The notes under the pieces are model-generated. The model did no database searches. It saw only the letters and a list, made by a program, of their open reading frames with translations, and was not told the origin of the DNA. Made by a program: the position numbers and the translations under genes. From assembly GCA_036172665.1 (NCBI GenBank), contig CM069872.1:20439001-20503000 (forward strand): a DNA stretch of 64,000 bases, read 5' to 3'. This document shows positions 27,501 to 42,500 of this stretch, piece by piece. Source of the stretch: Prosopocoilus inquinatus. Lineage: Eukaryota > Arthropoda > Insecta > Coleoptera > Lucanidae. Within the stretch, counting starts at the first letter, position 1; the number at the start of each line of letters is the position of its first letter.

Positions 27501-30500
27501 CATTAATTAAATTGCCAATAGAAGAAGCTCCGCAAGTTAACATTAGACTTTTCTCATGTCATTGACACCACAGATTGTACCCCATGTTAAAATTATTTCA
27601 CCTGGTGGTAATCCCGCTGAGCTGTACCACAACAGAAAATGTGTCTTTGCCATATACGTGGGCTGCTGGAAAAGTTTCTGGAAACGGTATGAAAAAACGC
27701 TTATGAAATTTGGTAAACGGTATCATTGTTTTTCGAAGTATTCGTCTTTGACGTCAATACACTTTTGCATACGCTCGAACCAATTTCTAAAGCACGTTTT
27801 CCACTCTAAAGATGGTACCTCAGAAACCAGTGTCCGGAATGTTTCAACCGCTGCTTCAGCCGACGAAAATCGCTCACCACGCATTTTATTTTTCATATTT
27901 GGGAACAAAAAGAAATCATTAGGTGATAAATTAGGTGAATACGGACAATGAGTCATTAATTAAACATTTTTGTTGGACAAAAAATCAACTGTTTGACGGG
28001 CTGAGTGAGAGCTGGCGTTGTTATGATGGAGAATAATTCGTCGATTTCGATTGTTTCTTCTTATTTGATCGATGACTTCCGGCAAACAAATTGTAATATA
28101 CCGATCAGCATTCACGGTTTTTCGATCCTCTAAAGTCACGGTTGCTACATGTCCAGTTAAACCAAAGAAACAAGCAATCATTTCCTTCGCAGCACTGCGT
28201 GAACGGACAACTTTTGTTGGTTTTGGTTCATTTTGAAATACCCAAACGGTAGATTGTTGTTTACTTTCTCGCTCGTACGAATAGATCCACGTTTCGTCAC
28301 CAGTAACGATGTTATAAACTAAATTTGAACGACCTCCATTGAATTTCTTGAGCATTTCTTCGCACCATTTGACACGACCCTGCTTTAGCGCTTCTGTTAA
28401 ATTGTGTGGGATCCAACGACTGCAAAGCTTTCGTACGTTCAAATGATCAAGCAAAATCCGGTGTATTGTTTTCATGTCAATGCGTAAGGATGCTTGAATC
28501 TCACGGTATGTCACAAGTCGATCTCGCTCGAGCATTTCACGCACAGCATCTACATTAGTGGCAACAACAGATGTTGATGGACGACCTTCACGAAATTCGT
28601 CACTGAGAGAGGTACGTCTACTCTTGAATTCGACAAACCAATTATAAACACTGCTCTTTGATGGTGGTTCATCTCCAAAAGCCAAATGAAGCCGATCGAA
28701 GCATTGTTTTGGCGTTAAACCACATTTGAAATCGTAAAAAATCATGGCACGAAAATTTTCACGCGAGAATTCCATGTTTACACAAAATTGCTTTTTCTCA
28801 AATGCTGTACAAACAAAACAAGTTCACGTGGATAGAAACTGTCAATAGAATTATATGCGAAAAACGTCAAATTTTTAAAATATGACAGGTGATAAGCGGT
28901 AACAATTCTAGACCTACTAGATTCCAGAAAATTTTCCAGCCGCCCACGTATGTTGAAGTAATTCAACTGCACGAAAGTTTCCTTCCTCCCTTTCTTTTTT
29001 CCTTTTTCATTTTTAAAAATCACTAACTGCACTAATGCGAAGAATTTAAGATGTATTTATATATTTTGAGTTTCTAACCTTACACCACCTGACGCCATGC
29101 CGGACAGATGGTGTGAAAGTGGCAATTTTTCCATGTTGCCAAACGTAAACTCCAATTAGTTAATCAGAGATTAGCAGAATAGTTTTTTGTTTTGTGAAAC
29201 AGCATCAAATTTTTAACACTGATTAAACTTAACGGTTGATTAGTTAATCAACGCTTAGACAAAGCTTTGTGAAACCCGCCCTAAGTGGGCTGTGTATGTC
29301 TTATATGTCAGTCGCGCATTTTACTAAAATTAGTTTCAAAAATTTTCATGTTTTGTAATTAAAAAAAAAATTAAAATGGATAACCAGAATTATGTGGACA
29401 TCATTGAAGCATATTTTGAATGTGGAAGGAATGCTGCAGCTGCCTTGAGACTTTACAGAAATCGGTTTCTTAACAAATTACAACCAAGTGCTGATAAATA
29501 AATAAATAAAAATAATAAAAAAATTAAAAAAGTAAATAAATTGTAATGTAGATGTATTCAGAAGTAAAATTTGTAATAGAAAAAGCACATAAATATAGAG
29601 TGCAATTAAAAAAAAAAATAAGTTTGATGCGATCTGTTAAAAAATAGGCGTTGAAAATAAATTTATTGCAGGTCAGGTTAAACTGTTTTTAAAGCGATTT
29701 TGTTTGACGTATCATTTCTTAAAATAGGATAAAAAGTAAGGAAGTTACAGTATCAAAGGTTTTTCATATTCCACCTGGTGTAAACCAAGCATTAGTTACC
29801 TTGTATAAGTAATTACATTATTATTTGATATCGATTTTAATCCACGGCTGTATAAATTTGCTTCGATTAATTATTTGTAACTATGACATTTAGGATGAAA
29901 TTGTGGAAGGTGAAGACAAAGACGTCGTTCTCATAACTCTGAAAAGACCACTAATCTACATCCAGCCCCTCGCTGTCGACAAAGCCATTCTGGTCTGGCT
30001 GAACTACAAAAACGCTTACGATTACTGGAACGAAAAGCGTGCCAACTTAAACAAAGAGGTCCTAACCGCAACCCAGCAGGTCTACGAGAAATTCCAATTC
30101 GGCCAAATCACGAGCCAACTGGGCTCGCCGCACACCGGAACATTGTTTCTGCAATTAACAGTGGAAGATATGGGAATTTGCCTGCCTTTGCATCCGCTTC
30201 CGCTGGGTTCGTGGGGGCAGAGGAATATGTACGAGGAGAGCAGAGGTGCTGTCGTCGTTACTTTGGAGAACACCAGCATTGCGGCGTGCAGTTCGGGTTC
30301 ACTTGTAAGCAAAGGCAAGTTCTCGAACTTATGCTTGCGGTTCGCTGATGATTTTGAAACGTCACTCGATGATTGGAAGCCTGCAAGAGATGACACCACG
30401 AACCCGATGAACCTTTGCATCGTGAGCGACGGCACTTACGAGGTTTGCAGCCGGACTATTACAGGGAAACAACCTAACGGTAAACAGGTATTTGTTTTTA

Positions 30501-33500
30501 TTAACGTTTTTTGGTCTCATATGCGTTTTGCAGAAAACGCCAAGTGGTTTTTGAACGTGCAATGGCAAATGGAGGGCGTTGACATTCACTTAGATGTCAA
30601 TGTTGGGAAACAGTTGTCTGCTTTGGGGCACACATTAACACAATTGACAGGAGCAGAAGACACCCCGTTCAATGTAGACTACGACAGTGATGACAACGAA
30701 CAAGTCGATGGCACCCGTGCGTCTCAAGAGAGTATCCTGCCCGCGTACATGTTTGACCCGAACTTAAACCACAAGATGCGCTCCAAGTTAATCGAAAGGG
30801 AAATGAACGAGCAAGCGAAAGTCATAAACGACCTCCGGTCACTGGGTGCATCGCATGGAACGATCGAACTCGAACTCAAGAAATTACACGAGCTCGAGGC
30901 GCTCGTGTACAAGGATTTCCGAAGGTGAGAGAAATTGCTTCGCTGCTTTCGCTTTTATGTCTTTTTGGTCTTCTAGGGATATGATACAGAAATTACGCAG
31001 GCAGAGCGTGAGGGCATCGTCAATAAAGAGCAAGCTCGGGCTTGGATCGAAACCGAGCACGTATCGCTCTCGTTCCTTCATAGTTCCCAGCCCAATGTTA
31101 GAAAATCAAGGAAGGTTTGTCTCAACTTTAGAAATCAACCATTGTACCTTTGCAAACATAATATCGTCTTTACAGCCCGGAAGATGGACATGGAGGGACC
31201 ACTTCTGCAAGTTACGAAAGCTCCCCCAGGTCAGGACCTTCGCGCTCGGCATCTCTGCGAGTGCGAGGCACCGATGGCCCTCGTGTTACGTTTTCCGACG
31301 TGCAGAACATCGGAAGGCAATCGTCTCTTCCGAGTGCGAGCTCTGACCTGAGCTTGCCCGAAACAAACCTGGATTGGGCCGAGCACGTAAACATGGACGG
31401 CGAGAAAGTCGAGCTTAGAAAAAAAATGCCCGTGTCTTTCGAATTCGGCAACGGGTAAGTCAATTTGATTAATCTAACACATCACAGTCAATTTTAATAG
31501 GTGCTTTCTGTCACTTGAAAGTTTTAATCGTGTTTGGAATAGTTTGGACCTGAATTTCGTAGTTGTTGCAACAAAACACATTGAATTTTTGATTAAGGCT
31601 GAGTTGCACCGACATCTGAAATTAAATGCCTTAATCCATGTTAGTTAATCTGTGATTAAAATTTATTTTATGTTAAAACATCACCGACGCATTTTTAATT
31701 CGAATTAGTTGATTTGCAACGTCACTAATATAGCATCAAAACTGTGACGTTTAGCGTTATGATTGGCCATTTATCTAGTCCGTTTGTATTCAGATGTGTC
31801 ACTTGAGGCAGTTTCTATTTTGTGTGCGTTTAAAAATTGAAAAGAGAGAACGTAGATCTAATATCACGGATATTATTTTCACATGCGTATAGTCGCTGGC
31901 GCCAATCACTCTGGGAAATCGTCGTATTTGATGAAATACACCAATAATTTTGTTAATTTCCATTGATGTCTGGGCCACATAAGTATATAAATTCTCTGGA
32001 ATTTGCATCAATTTGCTTTGTAACACGTGGAAATATCCTACTGAGCTGAAAGCCCGCAAAAACATGGATATAGTAGTAAAAGATACGCCTTGCCCTATAA
32101 GTCCACAGAAAACATATCACCATCACCGGTACATCTCTCTATTTCACTCGAAACAATGTCAATGTCTCTTTCTTGCTTATTATTCATATGTGAATACGAA
32201 GTTTGGAATATCAAGATGGAGGTATAACTTCCAGCATGAAAACCCGGTGCAATTTTTCAAACCACCATTTTACAGAAGGACTAAACGAACTTTTTCAGCA
32301 CATGGCCGGCACTCGGCATCGAAATTAATAATATTATTTATTACACTCATCAGAGTGTCGCATTGAAAGTTGTTTTCTGATATTTTTAGGACCAGTAATG
32401 TAAATAAGAGAAGAGCAGGTACCTAAACTTGTATTTTAGCAATCAATTAGCAATCTCTATTTTGCCCATGTCCAATTATTGAATATTTAGAGTTAGCAAA
32501 TCTTATAGTTAAAGTTTTGAACTTTTTTGACAAAGTTAATCGTTACTGTTCCCGGATAATTCTATAAGAGTCTTAACAACTGAAACGTTTCTCCGAATCT
32601 AGATTCGAATCTGTCCACGATAGCTACTTTCCAATTCAAGTTGTGACGCCCCAGGTCTTAAATCCTGGAGCCGCTCAAAGTTAGTTGTTCAATGGAAAAC
32701 TGTTTTGTGAAAACGAATACAGAGCTTGAAGTCCCTGAAGAGTTTGGAGCAGCTCCTTTGTGTAAAAAGAAAAAATCTGATGCATATAATTCCTGCGGAT
32801 TCTGACCTGTGAACCCGGTTATCAAGAGTGAGCGAACGGTTGGTCCCTGGGTTCAGAGAAGAAACGGTTAAGAACATCTGCACTCTAAAGTTAATCTACT
32901 TTCAATGACTGACTTGTTGTACAGCAAAAAGTTCGTGAAGGGATAATGCATATAAATTCATTAAAAATATTGCTACACATATATTCGTTGAAGCCTAAAA
33001 AGAAAATGGCTTTTCAGATTCAATACAAACACCCTGCTTAAGTTTGCCAGACGTCCTTTGTTTTAAAGGACGACACCATTTTTAGACTCAAAAATATATC
33101 TTGTCCCATATTTTAATATCAAGACTAGAGGACAATAATAGCTATTTTTATTCTTGTTCATAATTAAATAACTAAGTACTTACTATTGGCTTCAATTAAT
33201 GACTACGATACGTTGCATATTAAAATCGTTCTTATTATTGCATACAAAATAAAGTAAAAAGCAGTATTTAGGTACCTACGGAACCCTCAGTGCTCGAGTC
33301 TGATTTGCATTTAACCAGGTTTTTATTAATGTCGTTACCGATACCATAAAAAATAATTTTTTTGAAAAAAACTATGTCTCTTATTTTCATCCTTGGTTCT
33401 TATTTTTATTTTATCAAATCCTCTAAAATACAAAACTGGGAACTGGAAACCCTAACCACACTTTATGTAAACGTCCAAGCATTAAAAGCTAACATTTCCT

Positions 33501-36500
33501 AATTTCTCGCACACACACATGCTAAAATACAAGATTACTCGTTTTTATAAAATTTATTTAATTATTTGACCTTATAAAAATATCCACGTTAAACTGCAGA
33601 CGTTTAAACAATTTTATTATTTACGCTACTGCCATAGATAAAAGATATATTAGATGTCAAAGCCAACGTTGTATATGTGGAGCAACAAAATGCCCGCCTC
33701 ACGCGGCCTGGGGTGAATTAAAATAAAAAGGGCGCGTAATTTAAAAATATTTCTGCGTTAACGGTTTAAGGATTGTTCAAGAAATTAAATATTATAATAC
33801 ATACAAGCTGCATTCTTGCCCAATATACTATTCCAGAAGAATGAACGGACAATTTGTGATTTTCTTTCTATAAATTATTACCACGTTTGCTCGGATCGTT
33901 TTTCGCTCTGGCGTTTAATAAGGCCGCGCGGCCGTGAAAGCCGAAAAAATGCACTTTTCGCTTATCATTCCCTCTTGCCTTATTTTTATCACAAATTGTC
34001 CTGTTCGTTCGCCTGGAATGGCCGCAAACGAAATTTAAACATTTAATTAAAGAAGATATCGAATTAATACTTTGGCTTCTGACAACCGATTCCAAACTTT
34101 TCAAAATCAATAAAAAAGTAACCATGGTAACTTAAAAATATGCTAAGGATTACAGATTACTGTAAATAGAATGTCATCATGCCATCCCAGCGACCTGGGG
34201 GGAATTATAATTGCGTTTAAAACTGTGGCAACAGACATAAACCCCCGTGGCTACTGCCGCCGTTGCCCAATAAATATGTATAAGATACAACGTGCTGTTT
34301 TTGCAAACGAGAAAGAGGGGAAATGCATCGAAATAATATCGAGTGAAATGGAGAGATCAACGGTATTCTATGATATGTTTTCCCAATATATATCTGTGTA
34401 TAAAAATATACCGTCAATGTTTAGAATTAAAAAAAATGTTAGTTCTGGCTTAATTAAAAGAGCATTTTGTAACTGAGGTAAGTACTTAAGACCGTTAAAA
34501 ACTATCGTGAAATTTGTAGGGTAAAACTTGCTTAATTTGTACTAACGCTTAAATGGTGTCTCCACAATTTTTGGTAAGGGTGAAAAGCATCTCTAGCCGC
34601 AGAAACTATAAATGACAATGAACTATATGGTTTAAGCTTAACCATGGTATTGTGATATGCCCTCCAGTTTTCATAATGCTTTAGTTTCAGTTTTGGTTAA
34701 GATAAAGAATGAAGTAAGTTTTTAGTTAAGAGTATAATTTCATAAAGTTCTTGCTCGTTGGTAATTAATTAAATGATGTGAAAAATAAAAGACTTTAGAA
34801 ACAAGCTGAAAATATCATGACATATCCTAAACTGGTTGTTTGCTTTCGACAAAGCTGCTTGTTTGTAAAGTCTTTTATTTTTCAAATAAATTCTGTTAAT
34901 ATACTTCTCCGCATTTATTTTTGTTGGTTGTTGAACGCTTGACCAAACGATTAGGCGGGGGTTTGAATCGTTTCCTGGTATGTGTGGATTCTATGTGAGA
35001 AAAACAATTTTCATGTGTCGGTGAGTGTTCGGATTCTGACCGGCTCCTTGGAATTGGATTTTCTGCGTTTCTCCGGGTTATAAGTTGAATGCCGGAAGAG
35101 TTATAAACATCTGTAAGTCGGTCGCAGTCGCCATGGGCAATATTAGTAACTAGCCAGCCACCTCCTCAAAGGAATGGCGTTCTCGAATTACTTGATCGCA
35201 TTAGAACGAAAATACATGATTTATAACTTTGAAAAAAAAAGAAACAAAATAATTTCGTTGTCGTGGAAACCAAAATTACCAAGTCCCACGTATTCGGACT
35301 CACAGTGACCTGTAGATTCTAAATATGTGAAAATGTAAAAGCCGTTCCAATCAGAATAAGAAAGTTGATGTAATTTCCGGTGAAACCCGGAAGTCGTACG
35401 GTGGCCGGTGCTATGTCAGAAAATTTTTATTTCATTTATTTGTCCCAAATTTTATGTAAAAAATTAAAATTCTAGAAGAGTGAACATATAGCATGGACAC
35501 TCTGTATTGTGTATTGGATATGAGTTTATTAGAATCTTTTTCTTGTTTTGAACTCTCCTATCACCTGCCAAACTTTGTCCAGGTTTTTTTTATTAACACC
35601 CTGTATATTTTATGAATTTGCGTTATTTGTTAATTTTTAACGAGAAATTTGTATTGTTTTCAAATTATGTTAGTTCAACTACTAATTTCTTCGTGTTAAA
35701 CAAACCACCGCTACTTCTTCCAATATAATAATAATTTATTATTGATTTTTAATACATTTTCGATTATAATCGTTCACGATAATGCACGATTTACGCTCCT
35801 GTACGCTTCAGAAATTTATAATATATCCGTTTAACTCGTGTTAAACATTCTAATCAAACAATAATGCCGAATTAACTAATTCAGATTTACTAATTATGAT
35901 TAGGACAAATTACGATCGGTGCAACTCGAAAGTCTCTAATTCACATTAGATAATCTGCGTTAACGTTAATTAAGGTCGGTGCAACTCAGCCTAACAGTTC
36001 ATTTGTAAATAACCATAATTCAATCCAAACAAGTTTTAAAAATAGAGAGATTCAAAGAAAAGAATGTCTGTTTTTGAATCAAAACACGTTTGGATTACGA
36101 TTTTGTGAACGAAAGAACGCACCTAATAGCAACGAGATGGATCAGAACTGATCAAATGAAAGAGTCAGCTAAGGATTAATTTTTTTATTTGCAGTTCAAA
36201 CATGTTGGATTCATGTCCAAGTGATCACCTCGTCTCGAGTCCTTTGCAGACGACCAGTAGCAACGTCTCCCAATCGGGGATCTCGCAGAAACCCCAAGAG
36301 CCTAACATCGACTTAGAACTTGATGTTAAGGTCTTTATTAACAGCGGAAAATGTGCGTTGCATACGAAGGATAGCATACGCGAAGAAGAAAATAAACTGT
36401 AAGTTTTCTTTCTTTTCACCGCGGTTTCTTTTCTCCTTATGGAGATGAGACGAATGTGAATCGACCTGTTTTTGTTTAATGGAGCGTTACAGTGGTCGCC

Positions 36501-39500
36501 ATTATGCCACTTTCGTAATTCAAGAATTACATTAAAATTATTGATCTGGTTATCAAACAGTTTTATTAACATTTTCTTTTTGTTTTTAATAAGGAATTTG
36601 GGAAAGCCATTTTTAATATCTTTTAATAATTTTTATAATTTTTATTCCTAATAGAAGTCAATTTTCAACTTAAAATTAACTTTCCCAAATAGACCAACTA
36701 ATTTCATAACGATGTGCAGCAATAGAAACTTAATCGGAACCATAATATTTAAATAAAACATGAGTTACGAAATTGTATAATAAGTAAGTAGTTGCACACT
36801 GCTGCCCTCTATCGAAAGCAATCGGAGATGCCACAGAAGGCGGGGTTTATTTTTGTTTTACATTTCAAGGCTGGGGAATTTCCATTATGCGTAAAATTCT
36901 CCGACCTGGGGGCTCGTTCGGAAACTGAAAAAAAGCGCGCTTTGGGTAACATTCTTTCTCTCGTGTAAGTGATTTTGTTTACTTTTCTTTTGGTTTTAAA
37001 TGCCCAAAGTGCTCTTTCGTTACAGTTTTTGAACGCAACACTACTGTATAGGTAAACTGAGTGGTACTTGTAAGTACCACTCAGTTTAAAGATTGTCTTT
37101 TGAATGTATTCGAGAAACTCGGAAGGCGCGAGCAGTCATATTTACCACGATGTTTACATTTTTACTCTTTTGAAGTCGTGTTAACTTCCAATAAATCAGA
37201 GACAACCATGAGACGGATAACTCTCCTAGCGAATTTATCAGAGTTTATCAGATGTGCGTTATTTTTGTTTGTCACATATCTCTCTGGTATGCGTTGTTTT
37301 TGTCTTACGAAATAAAAGGTAGACGTAGGTGGCGCAGCTATAACATTTTTCGTAAGGCACTCGATCTCTGTCTAAGGACACAGGTACTGCCAACATATGG
37401 TTTTGACACTTGACAGTGGGTATTTGACCTTGAACAAGTGGGTTGTTAAAAATGACAAGCTGAATATTTTATGGAAATCAGTACGCAATTGTAACGAAAA
37501 TCATTTTAATTTCTGTTTTATTAACGACAAGAATAAGTTATATAATAAACAAGGAACAATTTTACAATAAATCTAAACGTTAACGGTGCGAATATGACAC
37601 AATAAACCGAAAAGTAACCAAAAAGCTTACGTAAGTATATTAGAAGCTTTCCAGGTAAAATATTAAGTTTACTTAAATCCTGAAACTATTTCAAGGCATA
37701 AATCTTTAAACGGTTGACCATATTAACAGAAGTTTACAGTAATTTAGCCGTTAACTTTGAAATTGAAAATTGTGGACTGATTGTAATTTTCCATCATGTT
37801 CCATGGGTAAGCTATTAGGTTCTGGATAATGGGACTTGGATAATAATTGGATTAAGAGAATTCCAAAAACATTTAGGATAAATATGAGGTTTAGGATTCA
37901 GTCCAGAAACCATAGGTAATACCTGACAAAAAAGTTACTTTTTAGGCAAAACTTTCCCATTTATTATGTCATACCGCTTCGTAGTCGCTTAACTTTACTA
38001 TAAATTTATAAACAGATAAAATAGCGACATCTTACAATCGCTTTTTGACCTGACATTGCAGTAGGATAGACAAATTGAAGCGGGATTTGCTCCTAATAAG
38101 TCCCTCATGCAAGGCGGCCATGCTTGCTGTCAAAGCATAATGAACGTTTTTAGAAAAATGTGCAAATTGTTTTTGATTGCAGTGAAAACCTCGAGCAGCC
38201 TGACTTGTTTTGTACTTGTGAAACATTGACACTTAGATATATTAATAACGCGGGCAGTCGGGGGGGGGGGGGGGGGGGGGGGGGCTCCGGGGTCGGAAGG
38301 GAGGGCGCGCCGGAACGTAATCTAAAACCGACGCGTTCGAACAGGGCGAGTCGAACACAATTTTGACCGTACGCGAGCGGAGGTAAATAGGTAATTAAAT
38401 GAATAAACGAGACTTAGGGTGTCAAAAAAATTGAGTTTTGTCGTGGCTCTTATAAACAATTGTAAAGTTAAATTTGGTAATATATTGAGTGTTTTTTCTG
38501 TAACTATATTCATATTGTGCAATGTATTATTATGGCATTGTCATATTTACATACAATCGCCCTCTACTTTCATCTTTCACTTTACAGTAAACAAATTCGT
38601 TTGAGCGAATAGAATTTTACCATTGAGTCGTACATACACTTCTATTGCATTTTTTAACTATTACACATATCATTCTATATTCTAGGAGTTTAATACTATA
38701 TTTGTTAAGTTTCCTAAATTTGTATGAATCTGAATAATTTTAATGAGTTAATTATTCGATCAATTATCATCAGTAAACTTATTATTTAAATGAAATTAAG
38801 TTATTTTAAATTTATTTCACTGTAAATTCTTACAATATTATATGATACCGTATAAAAAAGAATAACATACATTCATAACTGACATTAACATCATATTTGT
38901 TTTATTGAAACTTGTTTGCATATTCTGCCATGCATTGACATGTTTTTTTTTTATAACTGAACCTGGGAATATTTACCTTTTATGTTTAGAGTTAATAAAA
39001 TAAGTCACGGTATGTATAGATGCTTCATTTTAGGATCCGCAGAGAAACATAACACCATAAAAGTCATAGGTGTTTATACGTGATATCTCTTTATCACAAA
39101 GAACAAAAGGGTATCATAAAACAGAGATTCGGTAAAATGAAACATAATTTTTCTTGATGTCGAAAATATTTTACATGAATAGGTTTCTTGACATGTGAAC
39201 AAGACGTGTATGATAAAATTGAATTGAAAATATCAATATATTAACATTTATAAAACAAAGATGACGTGAAAAAATGTAAAATATAACGGAAATGCTTAAA
39301 TAGCATAATAGAAACCGCTTAAATAGCGACATCCTGCGATCGCTTCTGCTGACGAAGCCCCAAATAGGACTGAAACAGCTGTACAGAGGAACGGGACAAA
39401 ATAATTAGAATCAAAATTGTGAGGTCTTCTATTTACTTAAAAATAAATAAAATCGAACATATGTCCTAATTGTTATTATTTTCTTAAAATTATGTGAGCT

Positions 39501-42500
39501 TTCCGTATGGCAAAGCTTGTCGGTGAGCTAATAAATCACCCTGTATTTCATATTTACTAAAAATCTATTTATGTATTTCTCGTAATGAAAATTTTAGAAT
39601 CCACAGAAAACAAACTACAAACGAATAAAATTTTTGTGAAGTCAAACAAACCAGAAGTGTATAAAGGCAGAAATTTGGTATAATTATAATTTTTCAGATT
39701 AATTAACATCATCGATCCTTTATAGCAATTTAACATTTATATGTCTTTATAATATGATCTGAAATCCTGTTATTTAACAATATAAAATATTCTAATTAAA
39801 AAAAAACATTTTTTGTTCAATTTTTAAGTTAAAGCAAAAGAGAACAAACAAATTCGCCACCGCGTCCGCGTTCGCAACCGCGCGTCGCCTCAATAAATAC
39901 TCGGAACCAAATACTGGCAACGAAATTCAACAAACCATAAACATCTGCACCGGCCGGGGTTTAATAGGACCTAAGTAAACAACCCTCCTATCGGAGTGCG
40001 GAGAAAGTGTCTCTGTTCCTTAAGGTTCGAAATATATTAGGCCCGTTTCAATAAGGTTCAAATTCGAACCTTTTTATTGCTTTTCATTTCGAAACTTTTA
40101 AACATTAGTGTACGTCTCAGTGGTTGTCTCTGCTGTGGACCTTTCAGTTTTCGAAACTTCTTAAACCTCGTATATCAGATCCTCCGAGTGTCAATCTAAT
40201 GTATTTACTGTTTCCTATCTCTAAACTTTAAAAACTGAACAAACAAATTTTCTCTTCGCTGCGTGTTATACGTTATTTTTCTAAAAGCTAACATATCTTA
40301 ACAGCTAAGCATGACGATTCCTTTACAAAGCTGGAGCCAATACAAAAGGAAAAATTCTAAAATAACTGCTTTGAGGGGGCTATTGTGCTCGGGTCAGAAT
40401 TTATGACTCTTGCTAAGGCCCTCTGTGCAACTTTGAAAAGACGGCAATAACTCGGACGTTCCCCTTTCCGGTTAACATTTACTATCTTAAAATTCTAATG
40501 GCCGGTTGCACAAAGCTTCGTTCAATATTTAAGTTCCGATTAACTGTAATGAATGATTAAGGTCCGGTTTCACCATCACACTTTAACTTTAAACTTCGCT
40601 TTATTCCCATGGCAACAATTGCAAGGATAATTGTTTCCATAGGAATAAAAGTGGGCTTAAAGTTAAACTGTAATGGAGAAACCGGACCTAAATAGGAAAA
40701 CAACGGCATTTAACGACGATTAACTTAACGATGATTGATTACTAAACGGCTCGCTCTCTAATCGGTCGTCAAATAGTCTTAATGCTCCGTTAAATGTTTC
40801 ACAAAGCTCGATTAAGAGATAACGCTTTGTTTACTTCTGTCTAATCAGGCTTTAGATTAATCGATAAAATTCCAGCGATTAAAAAGTAACGAGTGAATTT
40901 TCCATAGTTATTATCAAGCTTTTTTGATATAAAAATTCCGCACATATATCTAAAAAATAATTATAATTTTATTTACAAATGTAACGTACCTTAAATATGA
41001 AAAATAATGACATTTCTGTACTTTTTACTCATTTGGTTTATTGATTAATTTTTATGACACTATGGAAATTATTTTCAAGAACAAACAATTCGAAATTAAT
41101 TCAAAATGTCTGCAACCTCACTTTCTTCTCTGACGATAAAGAAATGCCTCCTTAAGGTAGGATTCATTTTATAAGAGACAGAAATAATCCTTTTATGCCC
41201 GTTAGCGCCACTTTCACTTAAAATTGTAAGTCCCACTTAAATGGTTAATTGACACTTTTTCAATGACAGAAAGTGTCACTTAACCACTTAAGTAGGACTT
41301 AAAATTTTAAGTGAAAGTGGTGCAAACAGGCATTAATGATTTGGATGATAATGAATTTAAAGTTTCGTTTTTCCAAAGGAGTTATGGAACTCTTTGGTCC
41401 CACACTAGAACCTGCAACAAGCAAAAATAAATTTATTTTATGGTACAAATCAGTTGCTGATAAACTTACGTTATTATCTACTGAAATATTTCAACAGCTG
41501 ATTCCTGATACTTTCAGAAACCATCGATCCGTAGAATAATTCATCGTGTCACTCATTTTATTGCAAGGCAAAGCAAACAGTTAATTAAACTGCCAATAGA
41601 AGAAGCTCCGCAAGTTAACATTAGGCTTTTCTCATGTCATTGGCACCAAAGATTGTACCCCATGTTAAAATTATTTCACCTGATGGTTATCCCGCTGAGC
41701 TGTACCACAACAGAAAATGTGTCTGAGTTATGGAACTCTTTGGTCCCACACTAGAACCTGCAACAAGCAAAAATAAATTTATTTTATGGTACAAATCAGT
41801 TGCTGATAAACTTACGTTATTATCTACTGAAATATTTCAACAGCTGATTCCTGATACTTTCAGAAACCATCGATCCGTAGAATAATTCATCGTGTCACTC
41901 ATTTTATTGCAAGGCAAAGCAAACAGTTAATTAAACTGCCAATAGAAGAAGCTCCGCAAGTTAACATTAGGCTTTTCTCATGTCATTGGCACCAAAGATT
42001 GTACCCCATGTTAAAATTATTTCACCTGATGGTTATCCCGCTGAGCTGTACCACAACAGAAAATGTGTCTTTGCCACATATGTTCAAGTAATTCAACTGC
42101 ACTAAAGTTTCCTTCCTCCCTTTCTTTTTTCCTTTTTCATTTTTAAAAATCATTAACTGCACTAATGAGAAGAATTTAAGATGTATTTATTTATTTTGAG
42201 TTTCTAACCTCACACTACCTGATTGCAGACCTGACGCCATGCCGGACAGATTACTTTAAAGCGGTGTCAAAGTGGCAATTTTTCGATGTTGCCAAACGTA
42301 AACTCCAATTAATTAATCAGAGATTAACATAATAGTTTTTTGTTTTGTGAAACAGCATCAAATTTTTAACACTGATTAAACTTAACGGCTGATTAGTTAA
42401 TCAACGCTTTAACAAAGCTTTGCGAAACCGGCCATAAGAGTCTAGCATTGTTTAATATTTACAATCAAACAACAAGCAGAAACACGATTTTATTTACAAG

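Larger units (their letters stand above)
26709..29281. mobile_element. Harbinger-type element copy 1, interrupted by a mariner
   Basis: Ends TGGCCGGTTTCACAAAGC and its inverted form are flanked by TAA, the PIF/Harbinger target. Around 27475-27650 the + strand reads HVKIISPGGNPAELYHNRKC after a VI.TTDCTP segment, a relic of the Harbinger DDE transposase first-Asp region. Related copies are at 40499-42434 and 51675-52993. All are decayed and non-coding. Confidence 0.85.
31597..35991. mobile_element. Large Harbinger-type element (4.4 kb), TAA target
   Basis: TIRs GGCTGAGTTGCACCGAC and GTCGGTGCAACTCAGCC are flanked by TAA (31594-31596 and 35992-35994). A subterminal repeat cggtgcaactcg sits at 35920. 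A transposase remnant lies on the minus strand near the left end. I recognise nothing in the interior from about 32100 to 35880. Confidence 0.8.
40499..42434. mobile_element. Harbinger-type element copy 2
   Basis: TIR TGGCCGGTTGCACAAAGC and its inverted form are flanked by TAA (40496-40498 and 42435-42437). Same family as 26709-29281. Contains two nested palindromic MITEs and a 346-bp tandem duplication that includes the transposase relic. Confidence 0.88.

Noticed and set aside
30082..30435. Minus-strand ORFs opposite tweek exons 17-20
   Set aside because: Shadows of the conserved plus-strand coding exons.
36840..36970. Possible extra tweek exon near ggctggggaatttcc
   Set aside because: All frames carry stops, and exon 21 joins exon 22 in phase without it.
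41336..41539. Frames in the Harbinger copies (also near 27277 and 52241) reading FGPTLEPATSKNKFILWYKS
   Set aside because: They run through non-coding remains of a transposon shared by three copies. No independent gene is supported.
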